From: Alisma plantago-aquatica
Lineage: Eukaryota; Streptophyta; Magnoliopsida; Alismatales; Alismataceae
Direction of reading: 5' to 3'
NCBI GenBank assembly: GCA_963693085.1
Contig: OY856411.1
Coordinates: forward strand, 65,282,001 to 65,346,000
Length of the DNA stretch: 64,000 nt
In this document: positions 12,576-25,104 of the stretch, in pieces
How the letters are laid out: each line of letters opens with the position of its first letter
Numbering within the stretch: position 1 is the first letter of the stretch
Translations under genes and position numbers: made by a program
Notes under the pieces: generated by a model
Told to the model about the DNA's origin: nothing
Databases searched by the model: none
What the model saw: the letters and a program-made list of their open reading frames with translations, nothing else

Positions 12576-12870
12576 TATAATAAGTAAAATGAATATCTTG
12601 GTCTGAGGACCTAGAGGTAATGATTATATATTATAGATATAATAATGGTATGTGATGATCTAAGGGTTTTAATACCCAGATCTAGTAACCATGATAATGA
12701 GAAGGGATGAGAACTCCCAGTAATGAGAAAAGGGATTGAAAACCTAAATGTCATATGTGTTCTAAAGATCTAAAAAGTACTTGATAGATGTCTTACACAT
12801 TTCTTTGTAGAAATTGTGTATAATTGATGCTTATAACTTCTTTTATGATAATAGAATATTCTAATGCACC

Positions 12871-12922
12871 TAATATATATATATATACATATATATATAT
12901 ACTTATATATATATATATATAA
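12871..12922. repeat. AT dinucleotide microsatellite in Z LTR
   Basis: Nearly pure (TA)n interrupted by ACAT and ACTT. It is absent at the matching place in the solo LTR (around 33300), so it expanded in this copy or contracted in the other. Confidence 0.9.
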
Positions 12923-14243
12923 TTAACCAAGTGGAATCTCATCATGTAGTGCCCTGACCATATATCCATCACTGTCAAGATTTGCTGAATGGTGAAATGG
13001 GTTACTCCGTGGCATAACCCAGAGGGCATATTTTTTAATATATGGGGGTGATGGGCGTGAATATCCTTACGTCCTAATGTGGGTTTCATGTGAGATAAAC
13101 ATGAAATCTCTCAATCCTTCATTATATATTTCGGGATGGATGTATCATGAATCTCTTGATGATGATGAATGTCAGATGTTTGTGAGATAAACATGGGATC
13201 TCTCGATGCCAAAGATAGTGCAACCGCCGCTGTAGCTCTTGAACAAAGTTTCCAGTATGCCTTGGAAAGCTATTTAGAAGTGATACGAGATTTTCTGCCT
13301 TTGGTATCATACTAACTGAGACAAGGGAGGTCATGGAAGCTGGCTTTTCCATTGACCTTGTATGGTACCAGTTGCGACTTCAATGTGGTCGGTTGGAGAT
13401 GAGTGGTATAGCTCATCTCCTCAGGGCATAAGTGTGATTGAAAAATAGACTCAACCATGTAGCATATCTATTTAAGGATCGAATATGGAAAACATTGATT
13501 GATGCACAATTTAGTTATACATCTTAGTTGATAGATGTTATTTATGTTTCTTTACATTCCTTGCAAAACAAATAGCTAATTTATGACTCTACCATGGGTA
13601 GAAGCAATGTTCTCCTTAAGAAATGAGATTATCTCATTCCATTCATACATTGATTTCTCTTGTCTATTAATATAAAAATAACCTCTACTTAGTTTATAAA
13701 TGCTTAATCAGACATTATAATATGATCGACAGTGAGCTATATCTCTTGCTGAGACAATTGTCTCACCCTGTGGGATCCACAATTTTTTTAGGTGGACGTG
13801 CATGAGGCAGTGGAGACCATACAGTAGAGGGAGGACGACAACAACAGGGGAAGCAGTAGCATCTCAGGCTGAGTGTGTTGTCTATCGTGTCTTGTAGATA
13901 TAAGTCATATGTGTCGTCTCTGTAGTCTTAGGTCCTTAGAATCTGTACGTAACAGTTTTATGAACAATCTGAAATTTTGTCTTGTATTCCTCGAGGTTTT
14001 ATGTTGCTTATGTATAGTGTGGAAAATCAACTGTTATATGTTATCCTCGAGATGAAATTATACATGGTATGTACAATGTGACCATGATGTATGTAGTACT
14101 TTGGTTGTCTTCTTTAGAGTTTCCTGGAAATGGATCTCCCTACAAATGGTTTTAATTTTTAGTGATTTTTGTTAATCCACTGTTTATGTTTAATTCTGCT
14201 TAATTGGAACGACTTGTTTGTTAGTTTGATGACGGTCGATTCA

Positions 14244-16567
14244 CATCAAGTCTCCACATAACATCTTAATGTCATGGAGATGTCATAGAACTTTGATTAA
14301 CACAGTTCTTTCACACATGATTATCATGGAATCTGTCATATAGGACACATACTCGACTGTCCTTTTCAATTGACGGTAGAGTCAACTCTGAGTCAGGTAA
14401 CAATTTTCTTAGTTAGAGAATCATTATGCATACCTTATTTAACTCAGGTGTCAAACCTCACTGATTTGTCACCTTTTCAACTTACATCTTTATGTAATAA
14501 GATCCTTGATCTTGGGAGTTTTCTATACCCCTCCCTTAGTTTGTCATTTATCTTTCAAGGAAAGACTAGAGTTACGTTCTATCACCCACTTGGGTAGTAC
14601 AAGTCTAATCATGCATCTCTTGTGCCACTCAAATCTGTTGACACAATACTAAACTTTCGTATGACTTGTATCAATTATCCCTTCAGCTATTTATTTTTCT
14701 TTTCATAAGGAGAGGTTACTTATTAAATAAGAACTATCTCAGAGGTATCTCTAGATGTTATGTATAAGCTACCTCAACAAATCTAGATAGGGATATTCTA
14801 GGAATTTATCTTTAGCTTAATCAACTTTTCAAAAACAATTCTACGATTGTTCCTTCAACTCATACATCTTTGCTGATGTTATGTTTATGCGGGGCATAAA
14901 CCCCTAACATATGGTATCCATACTATAGTATGTAACTAGACTAATTTCAAAGTTGGCTCTTCTAGGTAACCAAACATTACTTCTTATCAGGAGTCATGTT
15001 CCCATTTTCTCATATCATTGAAAGTTCTTGGATACTAGGACTCTTTACCTTGGTATCCATTATATGTGCCAAAAATACAACACATCATTATCATGATTAC
15101 TAGATCTGGGTATTCAGACCCTCAGTCCATCACTGAACATTGTTACCTCTCATCAGGTAACTTTTACCTCTAGGTCCTCAGACTAAGGTATACATTATAC
15201 GAAACATCTTCTTTTGTTTATAAATTGATTTATGATTAACTCAGATCCCTTCATATTTCAATTAGGATGTGGCAAAAATATCCGTTCCACATCTCCTACT
15301 TTGGTAGGATCTTTAGATTGTCTCAAAATGACTACTTGGTCAGAGTAATTAGAAAGATAGCAATCTAAGAGTTCCATACTTACCTTGCTTTCAATAGATG
15401 AATACCTGGCTAGGGTATTCAATAACTGAAATTATATAGTATGCATTTGTTTTATATTATATTTCATCTCTTTAAATTTTTCTTCATAGTATCTCAGATT
15501 TTCTCTGGGTGTTTCTTTTACATCTCTTCCTTTTCTACATGAAGATAGAAATTTCAAACATATAAGAGAATAATAATCTGAATATAGGTTCTCATCCTTC
15601 TTATCTCTTCCTTATGTCCTCACATGAATAATTAAAGGAAGTTCAACAACAACTACCTTCTTAGGATTATTAGATAAAATCAAGAGAAGACATAACAGAA
15701 TGAAAAAGCTCTATTTGACTGTCACCCCTCACAGTCATCTACCACTTTAGGTTGACTCAAACATAGGTTCTAGTTATTTCATGTTGTTTCTTTTTCCTTT
15801 TTTGACTATTAGGTTGTAAATGTCGTAAGACCTACCGAGTTTCTCGGTTGTTGGGTCATTTACTCCCTTATTTTTGAATAAAATAGTTTATTATACTTAA
15901 CATGTCCATGTCTTGTCCTCGTACCACCGTCTTATTGGTCTTATTACTGATGTAGGAACTAGGTCAGGAGTTCTTATAGGTGGAAAGTTAGGACTTTTTC
16001 CTATAATTAATGACTACTATCCTTGTGTACTAGGCATTTATTGCACTGTTTGTACCAAAAACATTGGCTTTTTGGAACAACTAGGCAAATGTCTCTAGAA
16101 TTATAGAGACCTCTCCTTAATTCTCATCTTATTACCTCTCTTTGGGCATTGCCATCACAGATGTACTATCTATCTATGTTTATCGAAGAGTCTATTTTAT
16201 TTCCATATGTTAATCCTTCTCATTTTTTCACCGTTCAACATGAATATGTCAATCAAGAACCCTTTTAGAACTCAAAGTTTCTACATTGAGGGTTGGTAAC
16301 CTAGGTTGTAATGCTAGTGTATAGACCATTATATTCATCACCGTTGTCCTAGCCTGTCCAACAAGAGCATAAAAAGCAAGATTCTCTATCCTGATTGGAT
16401 CCAGATGAGAATTCTCAAGCACTCATTCTTCTCTTTCTTGATCCCTTGCACCCTCTCTAGGTACAACAACATTGCTCTTAGCAACATGTTCATGGTGTTC
16501 TCCAATAATAATTAAACTTCACCCTTTCTTCTGCACAAGCAGAATTCATTATAGGATATACTGGAGG
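14244..16567 (-). mobile_element. Gypsy element W, decayed and internally deleted interior
   Basis: Read on the minus strand, the sequence next to the LTR at 16568 resembles the start of Gag in X and Y (GAATTCTGC...CAGAAGAAAG near 16550-16525). Around 15790-15690 it resembles the protease-proximal segment of X (39640-39540). From about 15000 to 14330 it matches the end of element Z. About 2.3 kb stands where X has some 4.8 kb of interior even without its solo LTR, so most of pol seems to be missing. No open frame survives. The purine-rich end and the far LTR were cut off by Z, whose LTR ends at 14243. Confidence 0.6.
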
Positions 16568-17318
16568 TGTGACATCCCGTCATCACTCAAACAACGTAAT
16601 GCCATGCAAAAATGTATGGAACTATCATAAACCACATTTACCAAAAACACAGGTTAATTAAAACCGTTAGCAGAAAACATCATATGAGAGAAACTATTAC
16701 AACTGGGTCATCATCCTGTAAGGAAATAAGTTATATTTACAAGAGCATGAAATATGTCGATTGTTACATATGATCCAGCTGTTCCATATCCATAGAGGAT
16801 GCATCACCTGTTTATGTACAAATCAGGCCTAACCAGGACAACATCACGATACAAAAGCATACTAAGATCATACATCATAAAACCTCGTCAAAACATCTTC
16901 AAGGACCTGAGTGTAAAGGGAGACTCTAGAAAACTACCACAACAACCATAGCAACATCATATCCAACCTTAGCTTCTAATGATCTTCTTGTTGCTCAGTC
17001 GCAACCTTACGATCACCACCATGTCTAGCTCGATCACCTAAAAAGGTTGTAAACCAATGGGGTGAGTCACACAGTCCCAATGAGAAACATAACTCTCTGT
17101 CAAACTATAAAACCTTAGGAGAGCTAATATAGATAAAGCAGGTAACTGATATACGCTGATCATAAATGCATCATAATGAGCAGAACTAACTTTATAACAT
17201 CCAACCAAAACATATGAGAGGCATATTACCAGATAATACATGGAATATGATTGATAAGGCAAGTCTTACAGGAACTTATCATCATATCTAAGAAACATGT
17301 AATTAGCTGCAAGATAAA
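16568..17318 (-). mobile_element. Tekay-type LTR shared by W and X, distal part (split by V)
   Basis: On the plus strand it starts TGTGACATCCCGTC, which is the CA end of the LTR on the minus strand. It aligns with 40963-41715 of the X 5' LTR, with roughly 10% differences by eye over the first 230 bases. The alignment breaks at 17318/17319 and resumes at 28487, where element V is inserted with an ATAAA duplication (17314-17318 and 28487-28491). Confidence 0.85.
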
Positions 17319-18485
17319 TGTTACAACCCCAATGTTGGGTTCATAAGGAGAGAAATGTAATTTCTCATTTTAAAGATATTGAAACAAATGATGATATAAT
17401 TTGTGTTGAATAAATGAGTTTCGTTGTAAATAGCCTTGTTGTTTGATTTGTGGGCTTTATTGGCTATTGGGCCCAATAACAAGGATATTCAATCAATTAA
17501 TGAATAACTGAGAATTTGGGATAAGAAATGGGTGGAAACCTCTAGAAGGCAAATCAAAAGAGGATTTCGTGCCTCTTAGATTCCTTGGGTTCCAAGGAGT
17601 CCAAAGTTGCAAAGAAAAGGCAATAAGAAAAGAAAATATCAATTAAGTATTTCCTTATTAATAAAGAAATTGAAAACATTAATGAAATGTGGAAAATATG
17701 TGAAAAAAGGTATAATTGGGTAATCCTTGGTGGATTTTCGTATCCAAAGGATTCCTAATAATAAAAGGAATTCCAATAGGAAAATAGAGGAGAGATAAAG
17801 AGAAATCCTTAAAAAGGGAATTAAAATAAAAGGGAAGTATGATAAATTTACTTTCAAAAGAGGATAAAGGCAAATCGATTTTACCCAATATGGGAATCCA
17901 TGCCTTTGGGATTTCTTGAGGTCCAAGGGACCCAAAATCACAAGATAATCACAAAGGAAAAGGGAATATAATTTAATTTGGAGTAACAAATGAGAAAACT
18001 TGGGAGAGAAGGAAGCCTTCTCATCCATTACTTTTTGTTTCCCAAATTTTGTACAAAGCTAGGAAATAATAAAAGAAACGTTCCCTTAAAATTTGAGATA
18101 AGAAGGAATTACGGATTGGGAGTCATGATTTTTTCCAAGAAATCATTGAATTTGAAATATAAATTGGATAAATAGGAAAATTCCTTTCCTTTGATCTAAC
18201 GCATGTAGCGAGGACCCTTGAATTCTAATCCAACGGGCCCCGTCTATCGTCCACATCCCAGTGGGATGAGGACCCCAGCCGTGATAGGGGAAACTTCTCC
18301 CCTTGTTTCCGCTCAACCTGTTACACGAGCACTCATGGGAAGAGTCCCATTGAGTTCGGCGAGAGGAGAGGAAGCTTCTCGACCCCGGTTTATTTGGGTT
18401 ATACCCTAACTTCGCGAAACGCCCAATTGGGCTAGAGGTCGAGTTGCGACTAGGGTTGGGAACCCTAACAGGGATCCTCCATAGC

Positions 18486-18497
18486 CTATAAAAAGGG
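18486..18497 (+). promoter_or_regulatory. TATA box of V 5' LTR
   Basis: CTATAAAAAGGG sits about 45-80 bases upstream of a pyrimidine-rich stretch (CTCTCTCTCTCGC, 18556-18571) that would suit a transcription start region. The 3' LTR has lost TAAAAA here (reads GCCTAGGGAA at 26271-26280), so only the 5' LTR keeps this box. Confidence 0.65.
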
Positions 18498-20112
18498 AAC
18501 CCCTCGATCCCTCGCACCCTCACGATCAAGAACGGCTGCTCCCTAACTGCTAGATCTCTCTCTCTCTCGCTACATTAGACTTGCTCCGGCGAGGAGCCGT
18601 CGCGGCACCGCCTCGTTGAAAGACAGAAGGAGGGAGAAGGACGATGACTGAGAACCGTGGGATCAAGGACCACGGTGATCAAGGGCGGGATCCAACGCCT
18701 CTGAGCCGGCGAGTCTTCTTAGTCGCGTGCGTGGGGGGCGATCGACGCAGATCGTTGATCAACAAACCACCGTGGACCGAGAAGCATCTGACGGTCGGCC
18801 GAAGACAGGACGTGCGCGCCACCAAGCTAGTGCAGCCGATCGACACGGAGCGTCAGATCGCTCGGTAGACCCGCGGCGCATCAATCCGACGATCCAGGAA
18901 ATTCGGTAATTGTTGTCTCTGTCCAGATAATAGAGAAAAGGGTTTTCTTTTGCAAAATTCGTAGAAATTGCTAGGGATGTCTAATGGAAAGACTTTACAC
19001 ATGAAAAATGATCAGAAAAATACAAGGAAAACATTAAAAATGGTATGGACATCTAAATCTATATATCTTTCCAAAAGTATATAATTTGATGGGGAAAGTG
19101 TTAATTTGTAATTAGAAAACCCTAATTGATTAATGACTAAGATGGTTTTAGTCTTGCAGTTAGGTTAATTCGAATATGTTTAACCTAATTAATGATTAAG
19201 ATGGTTGTGAACCTATTTTGGTGATAGAATTGCAAGGTTTAGGGTTTTTAACCTAGTATGTTGATTAATATGTTTAGAAACCCTAGAATAGAGAAAAGAA
19301 AATGAAAGGTGATTATAATCTGAAATTAGAGTTTCCTTTTTGGTAAAAGATAAAATTAGATCTTTTGATGATAAGTTGGGGTTTGCAAATGATTTGGTGA
19401 AATTAGGGTTTAAAGTAATGAAAAGGAAATAAAACCCTAATTATGGTTAAAACCCTAAAAAGGGCAAATAACCTAGGAAACAATTTGAATTAATGATAGA
19501 GGCGTATAATGATCTTGTCATGGATTAAAAGGATAAAAATAGTTGCTTTAATGTAAAAGAAACTTAATGAAATTAATTGATGGTTAATAGTGCCTTTAAT
19601 ATGAAAATAGGGTTATATTTTGTTAAGATAACCTTAATATTGAAGAATAGATGAGATAAGTAGAGTTTATGAGTAATGGCATAAAATTAGGGTTTAATAT
19701 GGTACAAGATGAAGGAAACCCTAATTACAAAGGAAACTATGAAAATGGGCTAGAAACCCTAGGAAGCGAGATAGATTTAATAGATCTGATTGACATAAGT
19801 AATGAAAGGATATTGTATATTGTTTCATGATCTTATTGAATGCTTGCTTGCTTGGATTCTTATTTACATGGATATTTCTATTCAAATCATCAGATCAGGT
19901 ATGTGGTTAATTATGATTAATCGCATTAGTTTCCCGAGGGTTTCCCGAATGTTTCCTCGCATTGAATGCAATCTAAACAGTTTGGATGTTCATACTGCAA
20001 TTATAAAATCACTATGGCTATCACAGTTATATATACATGTGAATTCTCGCACCTACATGCCACCCTGATGGAAGATGCCACAAAGGTCAGGCCCAGAAGG
20101 GTAGACCGATGG

Positions 20113-20240
20113 GCACCATGAGAGGTGACCCCAGACACCAAGCTCGGGAATGAGAAGGTGGTCTATGATGCATGACTATGGAGCACCATCAGAGGTGACT
20201 CCCAGGCACCAAGCTCGGGATTGAGAAGGTGGCCTCAAAG
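20113..20240. repeat. 70-bp direct duplication within V LTR
   Basis: GCACCAT(G/C)AGAGGTGA followed by CACCAAGCTCGGGA(A/T)TGAGAAGGTGG occurs at about 20113 and again at 20183. The same pair is present in the 3' LTR (about 27869 and 27939), so the duplication predates this insertion. Confidence 0.85.
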
Positions 20241-20732
20241 TCAATGGCAAAAGAGAAACCCTAGAGGGGTATGACAGGGTTAGGGAAAAAGCGGTGGAGA
20301 ATGACACTTTGAAAATGTAAAGTGGCTTGTTAAATAATTTGATTGTGATTATTAAATTGTTAGCCATATGTGCAAACTTTTGGTTGTCCCCACATACCAG
20401 TATATTTCGATATACTGACCGACGTTATGTTTGTCGGCGTTTTAGGTACAAATGAAAAGAACAAATAGTAAAGTGGCATATGTGGAATTAAATGAGAAGT
20501 AACATACACAGGAGGATTAGTTAGAGTAACATCTTCATGGATAGAAGTTTAGAAATCCCAGTTTTTCCAAGGTAAGAAAAGTGTTATTTTATACCAATTT
20601 TCAGTTTAGTTGGTAAAGTTTATTAATTATTACTGATTATTTGTCGAACCTTTGATCATGTTAATTGAATAACAGCTCTGACCTTCGGGTATCCCTTAAT
20701 TGGGGATTACCGGGAGGTGGGGTCATTACAAT

Positions 20733-20744
20733 TGGTATCAGAGC
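20733..20744 (+). other. V primer binding site (initiator Met tRNA type)
   Basis: TGGTATCAGAGC lies two bases after the 5' LTR end at 20730. It is complementary to the 3' end of plant initiator methionine tRNA and identical to the sites of X, Y and T. Confidence 0.92.
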
Positions 20745-23700
20745 ATAGGTTCCGCACTTAATATTTAATAATTATTAAATTTTACAAATTCCGTAGAACT
20801 TAAGGGAGTTATTAGAGGATTATCTGAAACACATAGGTGTCTAGAAAAGGATCACGACCGGGGGCTGGCAATATTTTCCTCCGCACCGCTAGTCAGAATA
20901 TGAGGACTCCCGGATCCGTGTGACTGCCTGGCCAAAGTCTTAGGGTATGATTCGAAATAAGATACCTTTAGGACTCTCTCATCTTGTTCATCCCTTCTCA
21001 ACTCAAATTATGTTAAGGACCTTAAGGATTAGGGTTTTCTCTCTTTTCCTCACCTTCTTGAGGTATGGGTAAGGTTGATAAGGATTAAGGGATCCTCCAC
21101 CAAATTAATAAAAAGTATGTAAATAAGATGTCATGGACATAAGCTTAATAGAGTAAGCGTAAAGGAATATATACATGCTTAGGTCGTATGACATGAGTTG
21201 TCATTGCCCTCAGGAGAGACCTGAGGATAGACCTCCTTGGTAGGAGGATGAGTAGTTAGTCTTGGAGGTAGAGACCTCCATTAAAAGTAGAGACCTGGCT
21301 CATCCTCTAAAGCTGACGTTAACCCTAACCCTAAGTAAAGGTTAGAGAGGAGGATGACATGATGAGTTAGATGTCCTGGTTGACCGAGTGTTTGGTGGGA
21401 CATGCCTTTAGATGCCATAAGAGGGTAGATGACCTAGTACTTTTGGCGACCCAAGCTTGGAGAGGGTCATGCATGCTAGAGCAAAGGATAGATCCTTCAT
21501 GGATGAGGTTAGGGGAGAACCTATAGTTACCCTATGGGCTTAGGAAAGTAAGGTATAGCTTGATGAGACCCTGGTTAAGAGATCATGATGGATGACTTAT
21601 GGAACAAGCATAAAGGGCTATGAATGATCTTGAGCAAACCTAAGTTCGAGCATAGGCTTCACCCATGTGGAGGTATGCTAGTGAAGCTTGATCCTTCATG
21701 GAGAAAGGACCTCGGGAAGTAAGGTTGGATGTGGAGTTAGCTCTAGAGAGAAAAAGCAGAACTTAAGCAAGAGGGTTGGAAGCATAGATTCTGAGACATA
21801 AGGAACAGTGGGTAGTTGAGGATGATGTGACTTAAGTGGATAATAGTGGTTGCCTTATGTTTGATCCCTGAGGACTGCTGATATCTTGGTTGCCTTTAGA
21901 GGAACCAAACCTTAGAGGGAGGATGATGCTTCTGGTACCCATGGTATAAGTAACTACCTGTTGGATGAGGTAAAGAGTGCCTTAAACCCTGAGGAAGGTT
22001 AAGTAATCAGTTGTGAGGCTTTATACCTAGTTGGTTGTCCTAGAAGAGGACTCAACTCCGAAGTGTTGCTCAAGTAAAAGGATCATGGAAGTACATGACA
22101 TATCTGGGACATGCTTGATTCGTGGTTAAGAGATTGAGCATGCAGTTGGATACCCAAAGGTGAACATAGGGCTCCTAGGCCTAAGAGGGGAAGTAGTGTA
22201 TCCAATACTCATGGTGAGTTTTGAGTCTCTATAGTTTCGAGCATGGTACTCTTAATGTGTAGAGATGAAGGGAACCCCTTAAGGTAAGGGTATGTTTGAC
22301 GAGCCCCTCACAACTAAGTTGGTCCGATGTTGAGGATGAGAACAAGTGTGACCTAGCATGGTTTGGTAAGTGTTTTCCTATGCCTTAGTAGCTTTCTAGG
22401 GCTAAGCATGCTCAGGTGGATGCATACCCTAAACATAAGGATGTTTGTTACCTTGTTGTCATAAGTTGTAGTTTCCTCCCATCCTGGGAGAGGGACCCCT
22501 TTGGAAGGATGTATACTAGTTTTGCTGGTTTTGAGGTAACCTAAAGAGGTTTCATAGGATCTTGAGAAGCTAAGTGAAGAGTACATGGTATGAGATGAAC
22601 CTGTAGACCCATAAATAGCTATCTCTAAGTGCATATGGATGTGTTACCATAGAGGTAACGGGTATGGGGCCTGGCCAAGGTAGGCAGGTTGCCATGACCC
22701 CTATGAAGGGATGAAAGTCAGTCATGAATGCAGAGAGAGATGATGAAGGATTGGGTAAGGTTCTAAACTGAACATGTACTATGTCAGAATCCTGAGTCTA
22801 TCCTAGGGTCAGGTAGGGATAGGACCGATGGAAGAAGGAGTTGCCTAATTCCCAGGTTGCACATGACCATAGGGTCGGGAGGTAACAACTATCATTGTCT
22901 GAGGACCATGGGTTAGGAGATTGATCACCTTCATGAACTCATGGGACCCAAATGGAAAATGAGTAGGGCACTCTTTGATGCATGAGGGAAGAGGGATGAC
23001 CCCAAAAGTGTCGGCACCCTATAGACCCAGAGGAGATGACCAAGGATTGTGTGTAAACCCCAGTAGGTTAGAGACCAGTTTTCCATGAAAGTAATTTTTG
23101 ATATCACGATGTTTGTGATTTGGAGACATGAGTTGCACGTTTCAACTTGGATTGGAAGGTGTACTGGCAAGGTGGGTTGTACCATCTCTACTCTTGGAAT
23201 GGGAAGAACTTTGTATTTGGACGGCCGTCAAATGCTTATTTCTTCTTGTTATGGGGGTGAGAGATAGGACATTACACATTCCTTACACCAAGGATAAAGA
23301 TGATGTAAGTTGGAGTGTTGCTTCAAGGTATAAGGATAGAGATGATAACATACCCTTGTGAAGTGGATGATAATGGAAGGTTTACAAACACTAAGAGGAA
23401 TAGTGTAGTCATCTTATGAGGATGTTTTATCAAGAGCTATGAGGAATTTACAAGTTAACCAAGGTTGAGTTTGATCACCCTGAGGATGAGATCAGAGTTT
23501 CTTGATGAAGACAAACTTAGAGTTTGAGATGAGATGATAGGTGGAATACATGGAAGTGTATGTCTTCCATGTTACCTAACACCTAAGGATAAGAAGTGGT
23601 AATGAATGCTCTGGTTGAGATATAGCTTCCTAGTTTAGTTGGAAGCTAGAAGAAGTTGAGGTTGTTAGGCTAACCTTAAGTTGAGAAAAAGAGATAAGTT

Positions 23701-25104
23701 TGGCTAACACTTAGATGTAACGATATCTGTTGAATAAGTTAATGGTTGTTTGGTTAGCCAGTTTAGTCCTTGATGTAGCAAAAGAATGGTGACAGGACCT
23801 CGAATACCCTTCCTTGGAAAGGAAGGTGTTGAAACCCTGATTAGAATGGTTTAGGGTTTCCGAGGTACCAAGCTTGAAGAATCATGACGTATAGGAGATC
23901 ATGATTTTAAGGTCACCATACACCGTGATACTACAAAGATAGTAAGAGATAGTAGAATTTTGGATGCTTAAGATGAAGATGCATGTGACTTGTGGCCATG
24001 CATGATAGTAGGTGAAGAACGAACACCAATAACCCAATGCTTTGACATAGAGGATAAAGAGTCCCCTAAAGGGAGTGGGAGTTCACCACTATGGATGTTG
24101 TGGTAAGTCTCCCCTTGACCAAGGAAGGTCAAGATGCAATGTGGGTTATGATAGATCGCCTTACCTAGATAACATGAGAAAGAGAGGAGTATTGTCAAGA
24201 GATAGATTCCATTGAACTACATAAGAGAAAGAGAGATGGTTCAACTACACCATGATGTGAGTTTAAAAGTTCTTGGGTATGATCAAGGTTTACTTCCATG
24301 AGGTGGAAGTGGATACATGAAGAACTCGATGATAGTACAGTTCATCACCCCATACTAATGAACGGTATAATCCAGACTAGAGGGTCTGATGAGAGCAGGT
24401 GTGCTCATCTAGGGTGATACATAGAGACAGTTCTTAAGATGTGACGTTAACCACCATAGCCTTTATTAGGATGCAAGAAGTTCTATAAGGAGGTTGTGTC
24501 GGTCACCACTTCATTAAGATGATGTTGGTGAAGGAGGCCTCACGAAGGTCAGAAAAGAACCACAAGTGTGTGCAGATGAAGTCGCTTTGATCGTGCAATG
24601 GCTGAGAGAGAGCCCAGTGGTGATATGAGTCACGAGATGATGCAAAGAAGACTGATATGCAGTTCACTGTGGGAGAATATGTGATATGAAAATCCGACCC
24701 CTCTGAGCTACAGCTGAGAAAGCTGAGTCCCTGATATATGGGTCCATTTGAGATGGATTGGTGGAAATGGTTGTGTTTAGCCTTACCCCTCAGGATACTA
24801 TGATGTATAATGTGTTACATGAGTCCGAGCTAGAGCACTATGTGAGGTACCCAAGCCATGTGTTGAGCCTTGAACCTATTCAGCTTTGGAGAGGCTGAAA
24901 TGCCCTGAGTCACCTATGAGGGTACGATATACCAAGGTAAGAAAGAACTCAGATGGAAGAATATGAGATGATGAAGGTTCTTGGAAAGCACCATGGAAAG
25001 GGTGAAGCCACATGGGAGCCATGATGGACATATGAAAGGCTTATCCTGTTTGTTTGCTTGCTTTATGGAATTTTGAGGACAAAATTCTTTTAAGAAGGGA
25101 AGGA
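20745..25104 (+). pseudogene. V interior: non-coding, with chromodomain-integrase fossil
   Basis: No frame longer than about 90 residues, and none resembles Gag, protease, reverse transcriptase or RNase H. Near the 3' end (24830-25090) pieces of the chromovirus integrase tail can be read across stops: YPSHVLSLEPIQL, then MMKVLGKHH and GEATWEP. The family pattern is HVLEPEPIQ ... KVLWRHH ... EEATWE. The interior ends with GAATTTTGAGGACAAAATTC and the purine tract AAGAAGGGAAGGA (25092-25104), which primes plus-strand synthesis. The rest is G/A-rich text of repeated AGG and GATG words with no recognisable content. Confidence 0.75.

Larger units (their letters stand above)
9426..14243 (+). mobile_element. 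3' LTR of gypsy element Z, 4.8 kb
   Basis: Begins TGTATTGACCCTGACC and ends GACGGTCGATTCA. It aligns along its whole length, inverted, with the solo LTR at 32465-36780, which fixes both ends. It is a 3' LTR because the polyprotein tail precedes it and no primer site follows. Contents: a TATATATA box at about 10337-10344; GATATCGGCC-type motifs (10460-10580); a CACACAC/CCTCTCTG array (about 11077-11290); a 58-bp minisatellite (12267-12575); and an AT microsatellite (12871-12922). The bases after it (CATCA, 14244-14248) would be the target duplication; the bases before it (TAACT) differ, as expected when the 5' LTR is missing from view. Confidence 0.82.
17319..20730 (+). mobile_element. V 5' LTR (3412 bp)
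   Basis: AT-rich ends flank a CpG-rich block (about 18185-18905) with a TATA box at its upstream third. Downstream it becomes AT-rich again with many AACCCTAA and TTAGGGTTT words. A 70-bp direct repeat lies at about 20113-20240. Open frames within it are not conserved between the two LTRs. Confidence 0.93.

Noticed and set aside
9426..14243. Z LTR as a second solo LTR
   Set aside because: The five bases on the two sides differ (TAACT and CATCA), and a polyprotein tail with purine-rich sequence directly precedes it, so it is a 3' LTR of a truncated element.
4088..16567. Host genes between transposons
   Set aside because: All stretches are explained by LTRs or decayed interiors except 5445-6790, which I cannot assign; no exon-intron gene structure is visible.
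18143..18868. Open frames of 60-128 residues in the GC-rich part of the V LTR
   Set aside because: They lie in the CpG-rich leader on both strands and are not conserved in start or frame between the two LTRs of the same element (for example the ATG at 18644 is ACG in the 3' copy).
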